Assembly: GCF_027111355.2 (NCBI RefSeq)
Contig: NZ_CP114291.2
Coordinates: 3,410,001-3,474,000, forward strand
DNA from: Flavobacterium eburneipallidum
GTDB lineage: Bacteria; Bacteroidota; Bacteroidia; Flavobacteriales; Flavobacteriaceae
DNA length: 64,000 nucleotides
Direction: 5' to 3'
Shown: one piece after another, positions 37,848 to 47,090 of the stretch
How the letters are laid out: every line of letters starts with the position of its first letter
Numbering within the stretch: the stretch's first letter is position 1
Notes under the pieces: generated by a model
The model's input: the letters and a program-made list of their open reading frames with translations, nothing else
Database searches by the model: none
Told to the model about the DNA's origin: nothing
Position numbers and translations under genes: made by a program

Positions 37848-37855
37848 TACATTTG
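37848..37855 (+). promoter_or_regulatory. -7 element for rpsO
   Basis: TACATTTG is a perfect TAnnTTTG match, 56 bases before the start codon, leaving a short leader that could allow S15 autoregulation. Confidence 0.5.
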
Positions 37856-37911
37856 CGCCCGTCTTACAATAGATGTAAGACATACATAACAATCATTTAA
37901 ATAATATTAGC

Positions 37912-38181
37912 ATGTACTTAACTAAAGAAGTTAAAGAAGAAATCTTCGCTAAACACGGAGGAAAAGCAGAAAACACAGGATCTGCAGAAGGACAAATCGC
38001 ACTATTCACTCACAGAATTACGCACCTTACAGAACACTTGAAAAAAAATCGTCACGATTACAACACAGAGCGTTCATTGGTACTATTAGTAGGTAAGAGA
38101 AGATCGTTGTTGGATTACTTGAAAAAGAAAGAAATCAACAGATATCGTGAGATTATCAAAGTATTGGGTATTAGAAAATAA
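37912..38181 (+). CDS. rpsO: 30S ribosomal protein S15
   Basis: The 89-residue protein matches S15 over its length: HGGKAENTGSAEGQIALFT, RITHLTEHLKKNRHDY and KRRSLLDYLKKKEINRYREI. It binds 16S rRNA helices 20-22 and organises the 30S platform. pnp follows 219 bp downstream, the order also seen in E. coli, but a terminator lies between. Confidence 0.98.
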   Translation: MYLTKEVKEEIFAKHGGKAENTGSAEGQIALFTHRITHLTEHLKKNRHDYNTERSLVLLVGKRRSLLDYLKKKEINRYREIIKVLGIRK

Positions 38182-38191
38182 TCAATATAGT

Positions 38192-38219
38192 AAAGAGGTG
38201 CGAAAGTGCCTCTTTTTTT
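38192..38219 (+). terminator. Terminator after rpsO
   Basis: AAGAGGTGC/GTGCCTCTT stem (two G-T wobbles) capped by a GAAA tetraloop, then seven T's. Confidence 0.85.
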
Positions 38220-38352
38220 ATTTTAGAATCTACATTTTAAAATTTAGATTTTTAAAAATCAGTAAGCAATATTAATTTTTTGATATTGCTTTTACATTAA
38301 AAAAAAGTTTGGTTTTTCATTGGAATACAACAACTACAACTACACAACTACT

Positions 38353-38362
38353 CTGTCGACAG
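38353..38362. promoter_or_regulatory. Palindrome in the pnp leader
   Basis: CTGTCGACAG is a perfect 10-base palindrome 38 bases before pnp. A long-range pair TGGTTTT (about 38311) with AAAACCA (about 38367) encloses it, so the leader could fold into one extended stem. Such leaders control PNPase synthesis in enterobacteria; here this is inference. Confidence 0.35.
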
Positions 38363-38400
38363 GCGGAAAACCAATGTAAAATTAAAAAAAGGAAAAATTT

Positions 38401-40536
38401 ATGATTCCACAATTATTTGTAGAAAAAATCGATTTAGGTGATGGCAGAAGCATCACAATCGAGACAGGTCGTTTAGCCAAACAAGCTGACGGATCTGTAG
38501 TAGTAAGAATGGGCGACACGATGATTCTTGCAACAGCAGTTTCAGCTCGTAGCGCTAACCCAGCGGTAGATTTTCTGCCATTAACGGTAGATTACCGCGA
38601 AAAATTTGCAGCAGCTGGTCGTTTCCCAGGAGGTTTCTTCAAAAGAGAAGCTCGTCCAAGCGACAGCGAAGTATTAACCATGAGATTAGTGGATCGTGTT
38701 TTACGTCCGCTTTTCCCAGACGATTACCATGCTGAAACACAAGTGATGATTCAGTTGATGTCTCATGACGAAGAAGTGATGCCAGACGCATTAGCAGGTT
38801 TAGCTGCCTCTGCTGCATTAGCAGTTTCAGATATTCCTTTTTACAATTTGATTTCAGAAGTTCGTGTTGCACGTATCGACGGGAAATTTGTAATCAACCC
38901 AAGCAGAGAAGACCTAGCAAAATCTGATATCGACATGATGATTGGTGCTTCTATGGATTCTGTTGCGATGGTTGAAGGAGAAATGAAAGAAATCTCGGAA
39001 GCTGAAATGGTAGAAGCCATTAAATTTGCTCACGAAGCTATCAAAGTTCAAATTAAAGCACAATATCGTTTACAAGAGGCTTTTGGTAAAAAAGAAACTC
39101 GTACTTACGAAGGCGAAAAAGAAAACGAAGAAATATACAAAAAAGTAAAAGCTGCCGCTTACGATAAAATTTATAATATCGCCAAAGTTGGTTCGGCTAA
39201 ACACGAAAGAAGTGCTGCGTTTGCAGAAGTAAAAGAGGAAGTAAAAGCTTTATTTACTGATGAAGAATTAGCTGCTGACGGTGATTTAGTTTCAAAATAC
39301 TTCTACAAAACTAACAAAGAAGCAGTTCGTAACGTAGTATTAGAATTAGGAATTCGTTTAGACGGTAGAAAAACTACAGATATCAGACCAATATGGTGTG
39401 AAACTGACTATTTACCAAGAGTTCACGGTTCTTCATTGTTTACTCGTGGAGAAACGCAAGCTTTGGCTACCGTAACTTTAGGAACTTCAAGAGAAGCTAA
39501 CCAAATAGATTCTCCATCTGAACAAGGTGAAGAGAAATTCTACTTGCACTATAACTTCCCTCCTTTCTCAACTGGTGAAGCAAAACCGTTAAGAGGAACT
39601 TCAAGAAGAGAAGTTGGTCACGGTAACTTGGCACAACGTGCTTTGAAAAACATGATTCCTGCTGATTGTCCTTATACTATCCGTATTGTTTCTGAAGTTT
39701 TAGAATCGAATGGTTCTTCTTCTATGGCAACAGTTTGTGCTGGAACAATGGCTTTGATGGATGCTGGAGTTCAAATGGTAAAACCAGTTTCTGGAATTGC
39801 GATGGGATTGATTACTGACGGCGAAAAATTTGCTGTATTGTCTGATATTTTAGGTGATGAAGATCATTTAGGAGATATGGACTTTAAAGTAACTGGAACA
39901 ACTGACGGTATTACAGCTTGTCAAATGGACATCAAAATTGATGGATTGCGTTATGACATCATGGAGCAAGCTTTAGAGCAAGCACGTGCTGGACGTTTGC
40001 ATATTTTAGGAAAATTGACTGAAACGATTGCTGCTCCAAGAGCTGATGTTAAAGCACATTCACCAAAAATCATTACCAGAACTATTCCTGGTAACTTTAT
40101 TGGTGCTTTGATTGGACCTGGCGGAAAAGTAATTCAAGAATTACAAAAAGCTACTGGAACTACAATCGTTATCAACGAAGTAGATGAGCAAGGAGTTATC
40201 GAAATTTTAGGAACTGATCCTGCTGGTATTGAAGCAGTATTGGCTAAAATCCAATCTATTACTTTCAAACCACAAATGGGCGAAGCTTATGAAGTGAAAG
40301 TAATCAAAATGCTTGATTTTGGTGCAGTTGTAGAATACACAGCAGCTCCTGGAAATGAAGTATTGCTTCACGTATCTGAACTAGCTTGGGAAAGAACAGA
40401 AAATGTTACTGATGTAGTAAATATGGGCGATGTTTTTCAAGTAAAATATTTAGGAGTTGACCCTAAAACTAAAAAAGAAAAAGTGTCAAGAAAAGCCCTT
40501 ATAGCTAGACCTCCACGTGAGGAGAAAAAAGAGTAA
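38401..40536 (+). CDS. pnp: Polyribonucleotide nucleotidyltransferase (PNPase)
   Basis: The 711-residue protein has two RNase PH domains (early: [20 protein letters not shown]; second: [35 protein letters not shown]), the helical linker, a KH domain with [19 protein letters not shown] (~residues 565-585), and a C-terminal S1 domain ([16 protein letters not shown]). It degrades RNA 3'-5' with phosphate and works with the degradosome. Length matches the family. A terminator follows at 40575. Confidence 0.98.
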   Translation: MIPQLFVEKIDLGDGRSITIETGRLAKQADGSVVVRMGDTMILATAVSARSANPAVDFLPLTVDYREKFAAAGRFPGGFFKREARPSDSEVLTMRLVDRVLRPLFPDDYHAETQVMIQLMSHDEEVMPDALAGLAASAALAVSDIPFYNLISEVRVARIDGKFVINPSREDLAKSDIDMMIGASMDSVAMVEGEMKEISEAEMVEAIKFAHEAIKVQIKAQYRLQEAFGKKETRTYEGEKENEEIYKKVKAAAYDKIYNIAKVGSAKHERSAAFAEVKEEVKALFTDEELAADGDLVSKYFYKTNKEAVRNVVLELGIRLDGRKTTDIRPIWCETDYLPRVHGSSLFTRGETQALATVTLGTSREANQIDSPSEQGEEKFYLHYNFPPFSTGEAKPLRGTSRREVGHGNLAQRALKNMIPADCPYTIRIVSEVLESNGSSSMATVCAGTMALMDAGVQMVKPVSGIAMGLITDGEKFAVLSDILGDEDHLGDMDFKVTGTTDGITACQMDIKIDGLRYDIMEQALEQARAGRLHILGKLTETIAAPRADVKAHSPKIITRTIPGNFIGALIGPGGKVIQELQKATGTTIVINEVDEQGVIEILGTDPAGIEAVLAKIQSITFKPQMGEAYEVKVIKMLDFGAVVEYTAAPGNEVLLHVSELAWERTENVTDVVNMGDVFQVKYLGVDPKTKKEKVSRKALIARPPREEKKE

Positions 40537-40574
40537 TCCAATCTTATAGTTTACTAAAGGTTATTTATAGAAAG

Positions 40575-40610
40575 CCTCGTTTCATTTAGTTGAAACGAGG
40601 TTTTACTTTT
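40575..40610 (+). terminator. Terminator after pnp
   Basis: 10-bp stem CCTCGTTTCA/TGAAACGAGG with a 6-base loop and T-rich tail. Confidence 0.85.
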
Positions 40611-40730
40611 TTTAAAACTATCGGAAATAACCACTTCTAAATCAGGTTTTCTTTTACAAACATCCGATTTGATACTCTGATTAACATCCAAGGAACTTAT
40701 AATTACAAAAATCTAGAATCTTTTTTTTGC

Positions 40731-40738
40731 TATATTTG
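40731..40738 (+). promoter_or_regulatory. -7 element for the DUF4861 gene
   Basis: TATATTTG is a perfect TAnnTTTG match. The long leader to the ATG at 40871 is AT-rich. Confidence 0.45.
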
Positions 40739-40870
40739 ACACAGACACTAACTCAATTTACTTTTAAAACATTATGTAACAATGATATCCGAATTGTTAA
40801 AAACCATAAATCAAATCCTTACACATAATACTCTAAACAAAGATTAAAGAGATTAAAAAACAACTCACAA

Positions 40871-42001
40871 ATGAAATTTATCAAATTATTTTCTGGACTT
40901 GCCTTCCTATTGCCTTTAACTCTTTTAGCACAGTCAAAAGCTACTGTTAGCATCCAAAACAATTTGGTTTTAGACCGAAAAGAAGCTATCGTTTCTATAA
41001 AATGGGATGCTATATTATCGCGTTATCCTCAAATAGACACTGCTAATTTTGTAGTTATTAATTCCGTTACCAAAAAACAAATTCCATATCAATTGGAGCA
41101 CCTTGGACAATCAACTATTCAAAATTTATTAGTTCAAGTGGATGTCAAAGCCAAATCGACACTTTCACTTTCGATACAAAAAGGAAAACCAGAAACTTTT
41201 GTTACCAAAACTTATGCTCGTTATGTGCCCGAACGCAAAGATGACTTTGCTTGGGAAAATGACAAAATTGCCTTTAGAGCTTATGGAAAAGCACTCGAAA
41301 AAGAAAAAGACAATGCATTTGGTTTTGATGTTTGGGTAAAACGAACCGACCGAATGATTCTTAACGAACGCTATAAACTAGCCGATTATCACGTTGACCA
41401 TGGTGATGGATTAGACTATTATCAGGTGGGGCTTACATTAGGTGCTGGCAACATGGCGCCTTTTATAAATGATACCATTCGTTATTCTGGAAATTATCAG
41501 CAATGGAAAATTCTAGACAATGGACCTTTGCGCACTAGTTTTCAATTGAGTTATAATAGTTGGAATGCTGGTGGAATAAAAACAAGTGCTACAAAAACGA
41601 TTGCTATCGATGCTGGTTCACAACTCAATCGTGTCGAAAATGTTTATACTTTCAACGATACCAAACCAATGCCAGTTGTAGTAGGAATAATCAAAAGACC
41701 TGAAAACGGAGTCATTTCATTAAACGAACAACAAAAAATTATGGGTTATTGGGAACCTACTCTTGGCAAAAATGGCACAACGGCTGTGGGTGTGGTATTG
41801 ACAACCCCTGTTAGCAAGATGTCGGTTGATGCCACTCAACTCCTAGCAAAAACTACTGTTCAAAGCAACGAACCTATTGTATATTTCACAGGAGCCGCTT
41901 GGGACAAGGCTGGAAAAATCACCAACTCAAAAGAATGGTTTGATTATTTGAATAATTTTAATGAGCAAATAAAAAATCCTTTAGTTGTTACTGTAAAATA
42001 A
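40871..42001 (+). CDS. DUF4861 family exported protein
   Basis: The 376-residue protein has a signal peptide (ending LTLLAQS) and DUF4861 features: YARYVPERKDDFAWENDKIAFRAYG near residues 116-140, then NERYKLADYHVDHGDGLDYYQVG. The domain is regularly found in pectin-related loci of Bacteroidota, but its activity is unknown. Here it is alone with its own promoter and terminator, about 13 kb from the GH28 gene. A link to that locus is inferred only from family habits. Confidence 0.87.
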   Translation: MKFIKLFSGLAFLLPLTLLAQSKATVSIQNNLVLDRKEAIVSIKWDAILSRYPQIDTANFVVINSVTKKQIPYQLEHLGQSTIQNLLVQVDVKAKSTLSLSIQKGKPETFVTKTYARYVPERKDDFAWENDKIAFRAYGKALEKEKDNAFGFDVWVKRTDRMILNERYKLADYHVDHGDGLDYYQVGLTLGAGNMAPFINDTIRYSGNYQQWKILDNGPLRTSFQLSYNSWNAGGIKTSATKTIAIDAGSQLNRVENVYTFNDTKPMPVVVGIIKRPENGVISLNEQQKIMGYWEPTLGKNGTTAVGVVLTTPVSKMSVDATQLLAKTTVQSNEPIVYFTGAAWDKAGKITNSKEWFDYLNNFNEQIKNPLVVTVK

Positions 42002-42073
42002 CTCTTTGCCAATTTCATTAAAATAAATTATGAATCCAAAATCTCGGATACAACTTCTTTGTTCCTTTCAAAA

Positions 42074-42106
42074 AAACCTTAAACATGTTTTAGTTTAAGG
42101 TTTTTT
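42074..42106 (+). terminator. Terminator after the DUF4861 gene
   Basis: 11-bp stem AAACCTTAAAC/GTTTAAGGTTT with an 8-base loop and T-run. Confidence 0.85.
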
Positions 42107-42223
42107 ATATAACAGGTCATGAGAATTTAACTTTTAAAACAGTTATTTATTTTACCATTTATTGCAAGAAAAAAAATACCTTTAGCAAAGTAAAAATTAA
42201 TAACCTTTTAATCTAAAATTAGT

Positions 42224-42616
42224 ATGGCATTTACAGTTTTACAAAATACAAAAATCAATACTGGAGATTTTATTTTCTCCTACCCTGAAACCGTTGTTTA
42301 TCCAGTAACTCCTTTAGTATCGGCTTTTTTTTATAGCCCAAATGGTGTATTAACACTAAAAATTAGAGCTACTTTATACATCAACTCCGAAGATCAAATC
42401 AACCCTACTGTAGAAGAACCTGTAGAATTAGGCACTACTTTGCAAATGTATTTTGATTATGATTTCTCGGAAGAAACGCCAGAGAGCTGTAATGTTTGGT
42501 ATATAGAAGTAGATTACACTTCAGAAACCGTAGGCAATTTAAATGAAGTAGTATCTTATTTGAAAGATCTTGATCCTGAAACGTCAAAAGGAACAACAAT
42601 AGTTGTAAAGCCATAA
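42224..42616 (+). CDS. Small protein of unknown function
   Basis: I do not recognise this 130-residue protein. It is strand-rich and acidic with no signal peptide or membrane segment, contains a single Cys (ESCNVWYIEVDY), and ends with GTTIVVKP. It starts with a good ATG ~120 bases after the terminator and lies 44 bp upstream of the histidine kinase gene on the same strand, so it may be co-transcribed with the kinase and response regulator. Confidence 0.7.
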   Translation: MAFTVLQNTKINTGDFIFSYPETVVYPVTPLVSAFFYSPNGVLTLKIRATLYINSEDQINPTVEEPVELGTTLQMYFDYDFSEETPESCNVWYIEVDYTSETVGNLNEVVSYLKDLDPETSKGTTIVVKP

Positions 42617-42660
42617 ATGGTATTACATTATAGCCTAAAAATAATTTAGTATAAACTTAT

Positions 42661-44397
42661 ATGATTCAAAAATCAAGTTTATTATACTTTTCAATTCTAT
42701 TTTTATTTCCCTTTTTTCTGTTTTCACAAATAACATCTAATATTGATATTATTTCAAAAAGACTTCAAAAAAAAGCAATTGAATATCAACCTGAAGCCAA
42801 CTTTGTAAAGTCCCAATATTCTTTTTTAAAAAAAGATTGGGACTCTACTCTTATATACACAACAAAACAATTAAGTACTAATACCAATAGAGAAATAGCT
42901 GATTATTGCCATTTTTTTAGAGCAAGAATTTTTTATAACAAAGGACTTTACAAAGAAGCTAAAAAAGAATTATTACTAGTTTCTAAAGCATTTGAATTTT
43001 CTACATTCACAACAATTAGTTTAGGTAACACATTTTTAGAATTAAGAGACTTTAAAACAGCTATAGTTTATTATAAAACAGCACTCCAATCACCAGATAT
43101 AAAAAATCAACCTTATAGTTTTGCCAAAATACATGAAGGTTTAGGCACTTGTTATCTGTTTTTAGAAGAATACGATAAAGCGGAAGAATACCTATTGACA
43201 AATCTACACAGTAATAAAAATGACCAAGTTCATTTGTATAGTGCATACAATACTCTTGCCAACTTATATTATGTACAAGATAAAAATGCCAAAGCCCTCT
43301 ACTATTTTGAAAAAGCATATTTACTATCAAAAGAGATAAAAGATGTTGATGTCAAAGAACGAGCTTCTGCGAATCTGGCTGTTTTTGAAGAAAACAGAGG
43401 TAACTTCAAGCAAGCATTGATTTATAGAAAAGATGCTGAACAATGGAATGACTCTCTTAACAATCAGAATAAAATATGGGCGGTTGCAGATTTTGAAAAA
43501 AAGTTTGCTGTAGCTCAAAAACAAAAACAAATTAAAGTATTGGAAGTAGAAAACCAACTCAAAAATACGCAACGAAATTGGTTGTTTTTCTCGGCGATGG
43601 TTTTATTAACCTTACTAACAGCAGGAATTTATCTTTATGCGCAAAAAGTAAAAAATGCTAAAACTATTCTCCTTCAAAAAAACAAACTCGACGAACTCAA
43701 TGCTACTAAAGATCAATTGTTCTCTATCGTAAGTCATGATTTGCGCTCTTCGGTAAATGCTTTAAAAACTAGTAACTCTAAATTATCTGCAACGCTAGAA
43801 ACCAAAAATTACGAGGATTTAAACCAACTCATCATTCAAAACAGTGGTATTGCTAACGGAGCTTATAGTTTGCTAGATAATTTATTACACTGGGCGATGT
43901 TGCAAACCAAGCAATTGTATTTTCATAAAGAATCGGTGCATTTGCATTCTATCGTGCAACAAATTGAGTATAATTACAAACCTTTGTTACTTGACAAATC
44001 CATTAGTTTTGAGAATTCGGTTGCCAAAAATTGCTTTATCTTCGTGGATCTTGATTCGCTAAAAATTGTGCTTCGGAATTTATTAGACAATGCCATCAAA
44101 TTTTCGAATGAAAATGGAAAAATCAGTTTTTACACCACCGAAAGCAATACTGAATTTTGCCAACTGGTATTAGAAGACAACGGCATCGGAATGAATCAAA
44201 ATACGATTGACGAATTATTACAAGACAACGAATTATTGGCTAAAAAAAGCAATTCAGAAATTATAGGAACCGGACTCGGAATGCAATTGTGCAAACAAAT
44301 GATTAAGAAAAATGGCGGTACAATAAACATAGAAAGCCAACCCAACAAAGGCACAAAAATGATACTTTTGTTACCAAAAACAGCACAAAATGGATAA
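42661..44397 (+). CDS. TPR-containing sensor histidine kinase
   Basis: The 578-residue protein has a signal peptide (ending FLFSQ), periplasmic tetratricopeptide repeats (residues ~40-270, e.g. DKAEEYLLTNL and AKALYYFEKAY), a coiled segment, a membrane helix at ~302-325, and a cytoplasmic kinase core: H-box SIVSHDLRSSVNALK with His359, N-box LRNLLDNAIKFS, and G-boxes EDNGIGM and GTGLGMQLCK. It should autophosphorylate and pass phosphate to the LytTR regulator, whose gene overlaps its end by eight bases. The signal is unknown. Confidence 0.93.
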   Translation: MIQKSSLLYFSILFLFPFFLFSQITSNIDIISKRLQKKAIEYQPEANFVKSQYSFLKKDWDSTLIYTTKQLSTNTNREIADYCHFFRARIFYNKGLYKEAKKELLLVSKAFEFSTFTTISLGNTFLELRDFKTAIVYYKTALQSPDIKNQPYSFAKIHEGLGTCYLFLEEYDKAEEYLLTNLHSNKNDQVHLYSAYNTLANLYYVQDKNAKALYYFEKAYLLSKEIKDVDVKERASANLAVFEENRGNFKQALIYRKDAEQWNDSLNNQNKIWAVADFEKKFAVAQKQKQIKVLEVENQLKNTQRNWLFFSAMVLLTLLTAGIYLYAQKVKNAKTILLQKNKLDELNATKDQLFSIVSHDLRSSVNALKTSNSKLSATLETKNYEDLNQLIIQNSGIANGAYSLLDNLLHWAMLQTKQLYFHKESVHLHSIVQQIEYNYKPLLLDKSISFENSVAKNCFIFVDLDSLKIVLRNLLDNAIKFSNENGKISFYTTESNTEFCQLVLEDNGIGMNQNTIDELLQDNELLAKKSNSEIIGTGLGMQLCKQMIKKNGGTINIESQPNKGTKMILLLPKTAQNG

Positions 44398-45136
44398 TAT
44401 CAACATACTAATTATAGAAGACACGCCTGAACAAAGCGATGCGCTAATCAAAGTATTGCTCGAAAACAATTATACCGTTGTGGGCGTTGCCAGAAACTTT
44501 ACAGATGCGCTGAAACTATTTTATGCCAACACGGTTGATATCATCATAATTGATGTTTTTCTGGATGGAAAACCTGACGGAATAACCTTTGCCGAAAGTA
44601 TCAATATCATTCCGAATGCCTCCAAACCTTTTGTATTTTTGACCAGTTCGCAAGACCGTCAAATATTCGAAAGAGCCAAATTGACCAAACCGTTCAGCTT
44701 TTTGATGAAACCTTTCAATGAATTGGAAATTCTATACGCTATAGAAATGGCGGTCGAAAAATTCTACGAACAAACCAATGTTTTCTTGACCGAAGAACAA
44801 GACACCGTTATCAGTAATGATTTTCTGTTTATAAAAAAGAAAAATTCACTCAAAAAAGTAGCTTTACAAGACATTCTTTACATAGAAGTAGAAGAACGTT
44901 ATTGCAACATCATTACCGAAAAAGAAAAATTTGTTATCTTGATTTCGTTGACCAAAATTAGTGCTTTACTCGATGCAACTAAATTCATTCGAACGCATCG
45001 CAACACTATTGTAAACACTGATAAAATTGAAGAAATAATTCTGGCTGACAATTTGATTATTCTACAAGGCAATCACAAAATAAACTTAAGTGACACTTAT
45101 AAAGACTTTATCAAAAAAATGAATATTTTGTCTTAA
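44390..45136 (+). CDS. LytTR-type response regulator
   Basis: The 248-residue protein has a receiver domain with the phosphoacceptor Asp55 (IIIDVFLDGKPDGITFA) and the conserved Lys in LMKPFNE, and a C-terminal LytTR DNA-binding domain (ILYIEVEERYCNIIT, FIRTHRNTIVN). Its start overlaps the histidine kinase stop, so the two are a cognate pair. LytTR domains bind imperfect direct repeats; targets here are unknown. Confidence 0.94.
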   Translation: MDNINILIIEDTPEQSDALIKVLLENNYTVVGVARNFTDALKLFYANTVDIIIIDVFLDGKPDGITFAESINIIPNASKPFVFLTSSQDRQIFERAKLTKPFSFLMKPFNELEILYAIEMAVEKFYEQTNVFLTEEQDTVISNDFLFIKKKNSLKKVALQDILYIEVEERYCNIITEKEKFVILISLTKISALLDATKFIRTHRNTIVNTDKIEEIILADNLIILQGNHKINLSDTYKDFIKKMNILS

Positions 45137-45166
45137 ACAAAATTTTAATCTAACATACAATTCACT

Positions 45167-45196
45167 AAATCTTCCTCGAAACGGGAAGATTTTTTG
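45167..45196 (+). terminator. Terminator after the LytTR gene
   Basis: Stem AAATCTTCC/GGAAGATTT with a short loop and T-run. Confidence 0.75.
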
Positions 45197-45310
45197 CTTT
45201 AAATAAATCTCCATTTCATGACAGTAAAAACCCGTTTCATGACAATTTAAAAAAGCAAAGCCTAGAAGCAAACTACTTTTGAAGTGTACAATTAATAACA
45301 ACCCATTATT

Positions 45311-45556
45311 ATGACAACAAATAACACTTTAGAAATGATAAAGCTATTCTCTATCCTTCAAAAAATAATAACAAATCCTTACGTAGGCGTTGTTGCTTCC
45401 TTACTACTGATTGTTCCAAGTTTATACATTATTCTGGAAGACATAAGCGTAATTAGAAAAGAATATATACTTCTAGCCATTGGATTGCCTTTGTACATCA
45501 AATCGCTAAACACGATATTCGACGATATTCTAAACCTCAACAAAGACCGCTTTTAA
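45311..45556 (+). CDS. Small membrane protein of unknown function
   Basis: The 81-residue product has two hydrophobic segments (residues ~23-43 and ~51-66) separated by a charged stretch EDISVIRKEY. No family is recognised. It follows the LytTR terminator and precedes the hairpin-rich region ahead of rpoD. Protein-like composition and clean start support it being real, but conservation would need to confirm. Confidence 0.6.
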   Translation: MTTNNTLEMIKLFSILQKIITNPYVGVVASLLLIVPSLYIILEDISVIRKEYILLAIGLPLYIKSLNTIFDDILNLNKDRF

Positions 45557-45823
45557 ATAGAAAAATACTTAAAAAAAGTTCTACTGGCAATTTGTGTGCA
45601 ACACAAAAAATTTAAACCATTAAATCTTTTAAAAAAATTAAGTTGGGGGACTTAATTCATTTTAATTACTTAAAAAACTTTAAATCAGTTTCAGTAAAAC
45701 TATAAAAATCAGTTTCATTTTTTGAAGCTGATTTTTTTTTACTTTTTTTTGAAACTAATGTAACTTTTTGGGAACTCCGCACGTATAACCATTTGTACAC
45801 TTAAAAATTGAGGAGACAAAAAC
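45557..45823 (+). other. Hairpin-rich region upstream of rpoD
   Basis: Contains TTTGTGT-GCA-ACACAAA (45591-45607), AATTAAGT/ACTTAATT with a G-rich loop (45636-45657), and a strong terminator (45704-45740). Beyond the terminator, a GAGGAG Shine-Dalgarno-like sequence lies about 8 bases before the rpoD ATG, unusual for this phylum. The region could be an attenuated leader or a small RNA. Confidence 0.4.
45704..45740 (+). terminator. Terminator upstream of rpoD
   Basis: Stem AAAATCAGTTTCA/TGAAGCTGATTTT with one G-T wobble, a 5-base T loop and nine or more T's. Confidence 0.8.
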
Positions 45824-46687
45824 ATGAGACAACTTAAAATCACCAAGCAGGTAACTAATCGTGAAACTGCATCATTAGACAAGTATTTACAGGAAATTGG
45901 AAAGGTGGATCTTATCACCGCAGATGAAGAGGTAGAATTAGCACAAAAGATTAAAGCTGGTGATCAAAGAGCTTTAGAAAAATTAACAAAAGCCAACCTA
46001 CGTTTCGTAGTATCTGTGGCAAAACAATACCAAAATCAAGGATTAACACTTCCCGATTTGATTAACGAAGGAAATTTAGGTTTGATAAAAGCCGCACAAC
46101 GTTTTGATGAAACTCGTGGTTTCAAATTCATTTCGTATGCCGTATGGTGGATTCGTCAATCTATTTTGCAAGCCTTGGCAGAACAATCTCGTATCGTTCG
46201 TTTGCCATTGAACAAAATTGGTTCTATCAATAAAATCAACAAAATGTATGCTTTGTTAGAGCAATCTAACGAAAGACCACCAACAGCAGAGGAAATTGCC
46301 AAGGAGTTGGATATGACTGTGAATGACGTAAGAGAATCTATGAAAAACTCTGGTCGTCACCTTTCTATGGATGCACCATTGGTTGAGGGAGAAGATTCTA
46401 ACCTTTACGATGTATTACGTTCTGGTGAATCACCAAATCCAGACAGAGAATTAATTCAAGAGTCATTGCGTACCGAAATTGAGCGTTCATTAGAAACCTT
46501 AACTCCAAGAGAAGCAGATGTAGTTCGTTTGTATTTTGGTCTTGGCGATCAACACCCAATGACATTAGAAGAAATAGGCGAAACTTTTGACCTAACTCGT
46601 GAGCGTGTACGTCAGATTAAAGAAAAAGCAATCCGCAGATTGAAACACACTTCAAGAAGTAAAATCTTGAAAACTTATCTTGGATAA
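45824..46687 (+). CDS. rpoD: Primary RNA polymerase sigma factor RpoD/SigA
   Basis: The 287-residue protein is the short Bacteroidota form of the primary sigma factor. Region 1.2 begins [17 protein letters not shown]; region 2 contains the -10 recognition helix [16 protein letters not shown]; region 3 lies around [15 protein letters not shown]; region 4 ends with [26 protein letters not shown] for the -33/-35 box. There is no region 1.1. The ATG at 45824 is preceded by GAGGAG at good spacing. A terminator follows at 46776. Confidence 0.97.
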   Translation: MRQLKITKQVTNRETASLDKYLQEIGKVDLITADEEVELAQKIKAGDQRALEKLTKANLRFVVSVAKQYQNQGLTLPDLINEGNLGLIKAAQRFDETRGFKFISYAVWWIRQSILQALAEQSRIVRLPLNKIGSINKINKMYALLEQSNERPPTAEEIAKELDMTVNDVRESMKNSGRHLSMDAPLVEGEDSNLYDVLRSGESPNPDRELIQESLRTEIERSLETLTPREADVVRLYFGLGDQHPMTLEEIGETFDLTRERVRQIKEKAIRRLKHTSRSKILKTYLG

Positions 46688-46775
46688 ATTCCAAATATTA
46701 AATTCCAAATAACAATAATGGAATTTTAAAGTTAACGACGGTCTGATTAACTGTTCGTTTTTTGATTGATGATTG

Positions 46776-46808
46776 AAACCTCGGCTGATTACCGAGGTTT
46801 TATTTTTT
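46776..46808 (+). terminator. Terminator after rpoD
   Basis: Stem AAACCTCGG/CCGAGGTTT with a 7-base loop and T-rich tail. Confidence 0.85.
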
Positions 46809-46846
46809 AATAATATAACTCTCGGTCAGTTTGCTTCGCTCGCAGG

Positions 46847-47043
46847 CAATGTCATTAAGTTAAGAATTCGTCCTCGTCTGTTCGAGTATTTTATTGAAAA
46901 ATGCGATAGCTTTTTTTAATAAAATGTATCGAGAACTTACTGTTATGAAAGGCTTCTCGATACAATTTTGAATAGTAAAGCTGTCGCATTACTATTCAAA
47001 ATCACTCGAAGTGACGGTAAAAAAGCTTAACTTAATTACATTG
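46847..47043. mobile_element. MITE-like palindromic element with 18-bp inverted ends and 10-bp target duplication
   Basis: The ends CAATGTCATTAAGTTAAG and CTTAACTTAATTACATTG are reverse complements at 17 of 18 positions. The direct repeat CGCTCGCAGG abuts both ends exactly (46837-46846 and 47044-47053), as a target-site duplication would. The inside has three hairpins: 46888-46924, 46925-46964 (TGTATCGAGAA/TTCTCGATACA) and 46965-47002 (14-bp stem ATTTTGAATAGTAA). It encodes no protein. A non-autonomous element mobilised by a transposase elsewhere is the simplest reading; that part is inference. Confidence 0.7.
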
Positions 47044-47090
47044 CGCTCGCAGGACATTCGCTTTAAAAACCAAAGACCTAGTAAAAAAAA

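Larger units (their letters stand above)
40537..40870. other. Intergenic stretch between pnp and the DUF4861 gene
   Basis: Apart from the pnp terminator (40575-40610) and a perfect -7 element TATATTTG at 40731-40738 there is nothing recognisable. The -7 element implies an untranslated leader of about 125 bases before the next ATG, in which no riboswitch motif is evident. Confidence 0.55.
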
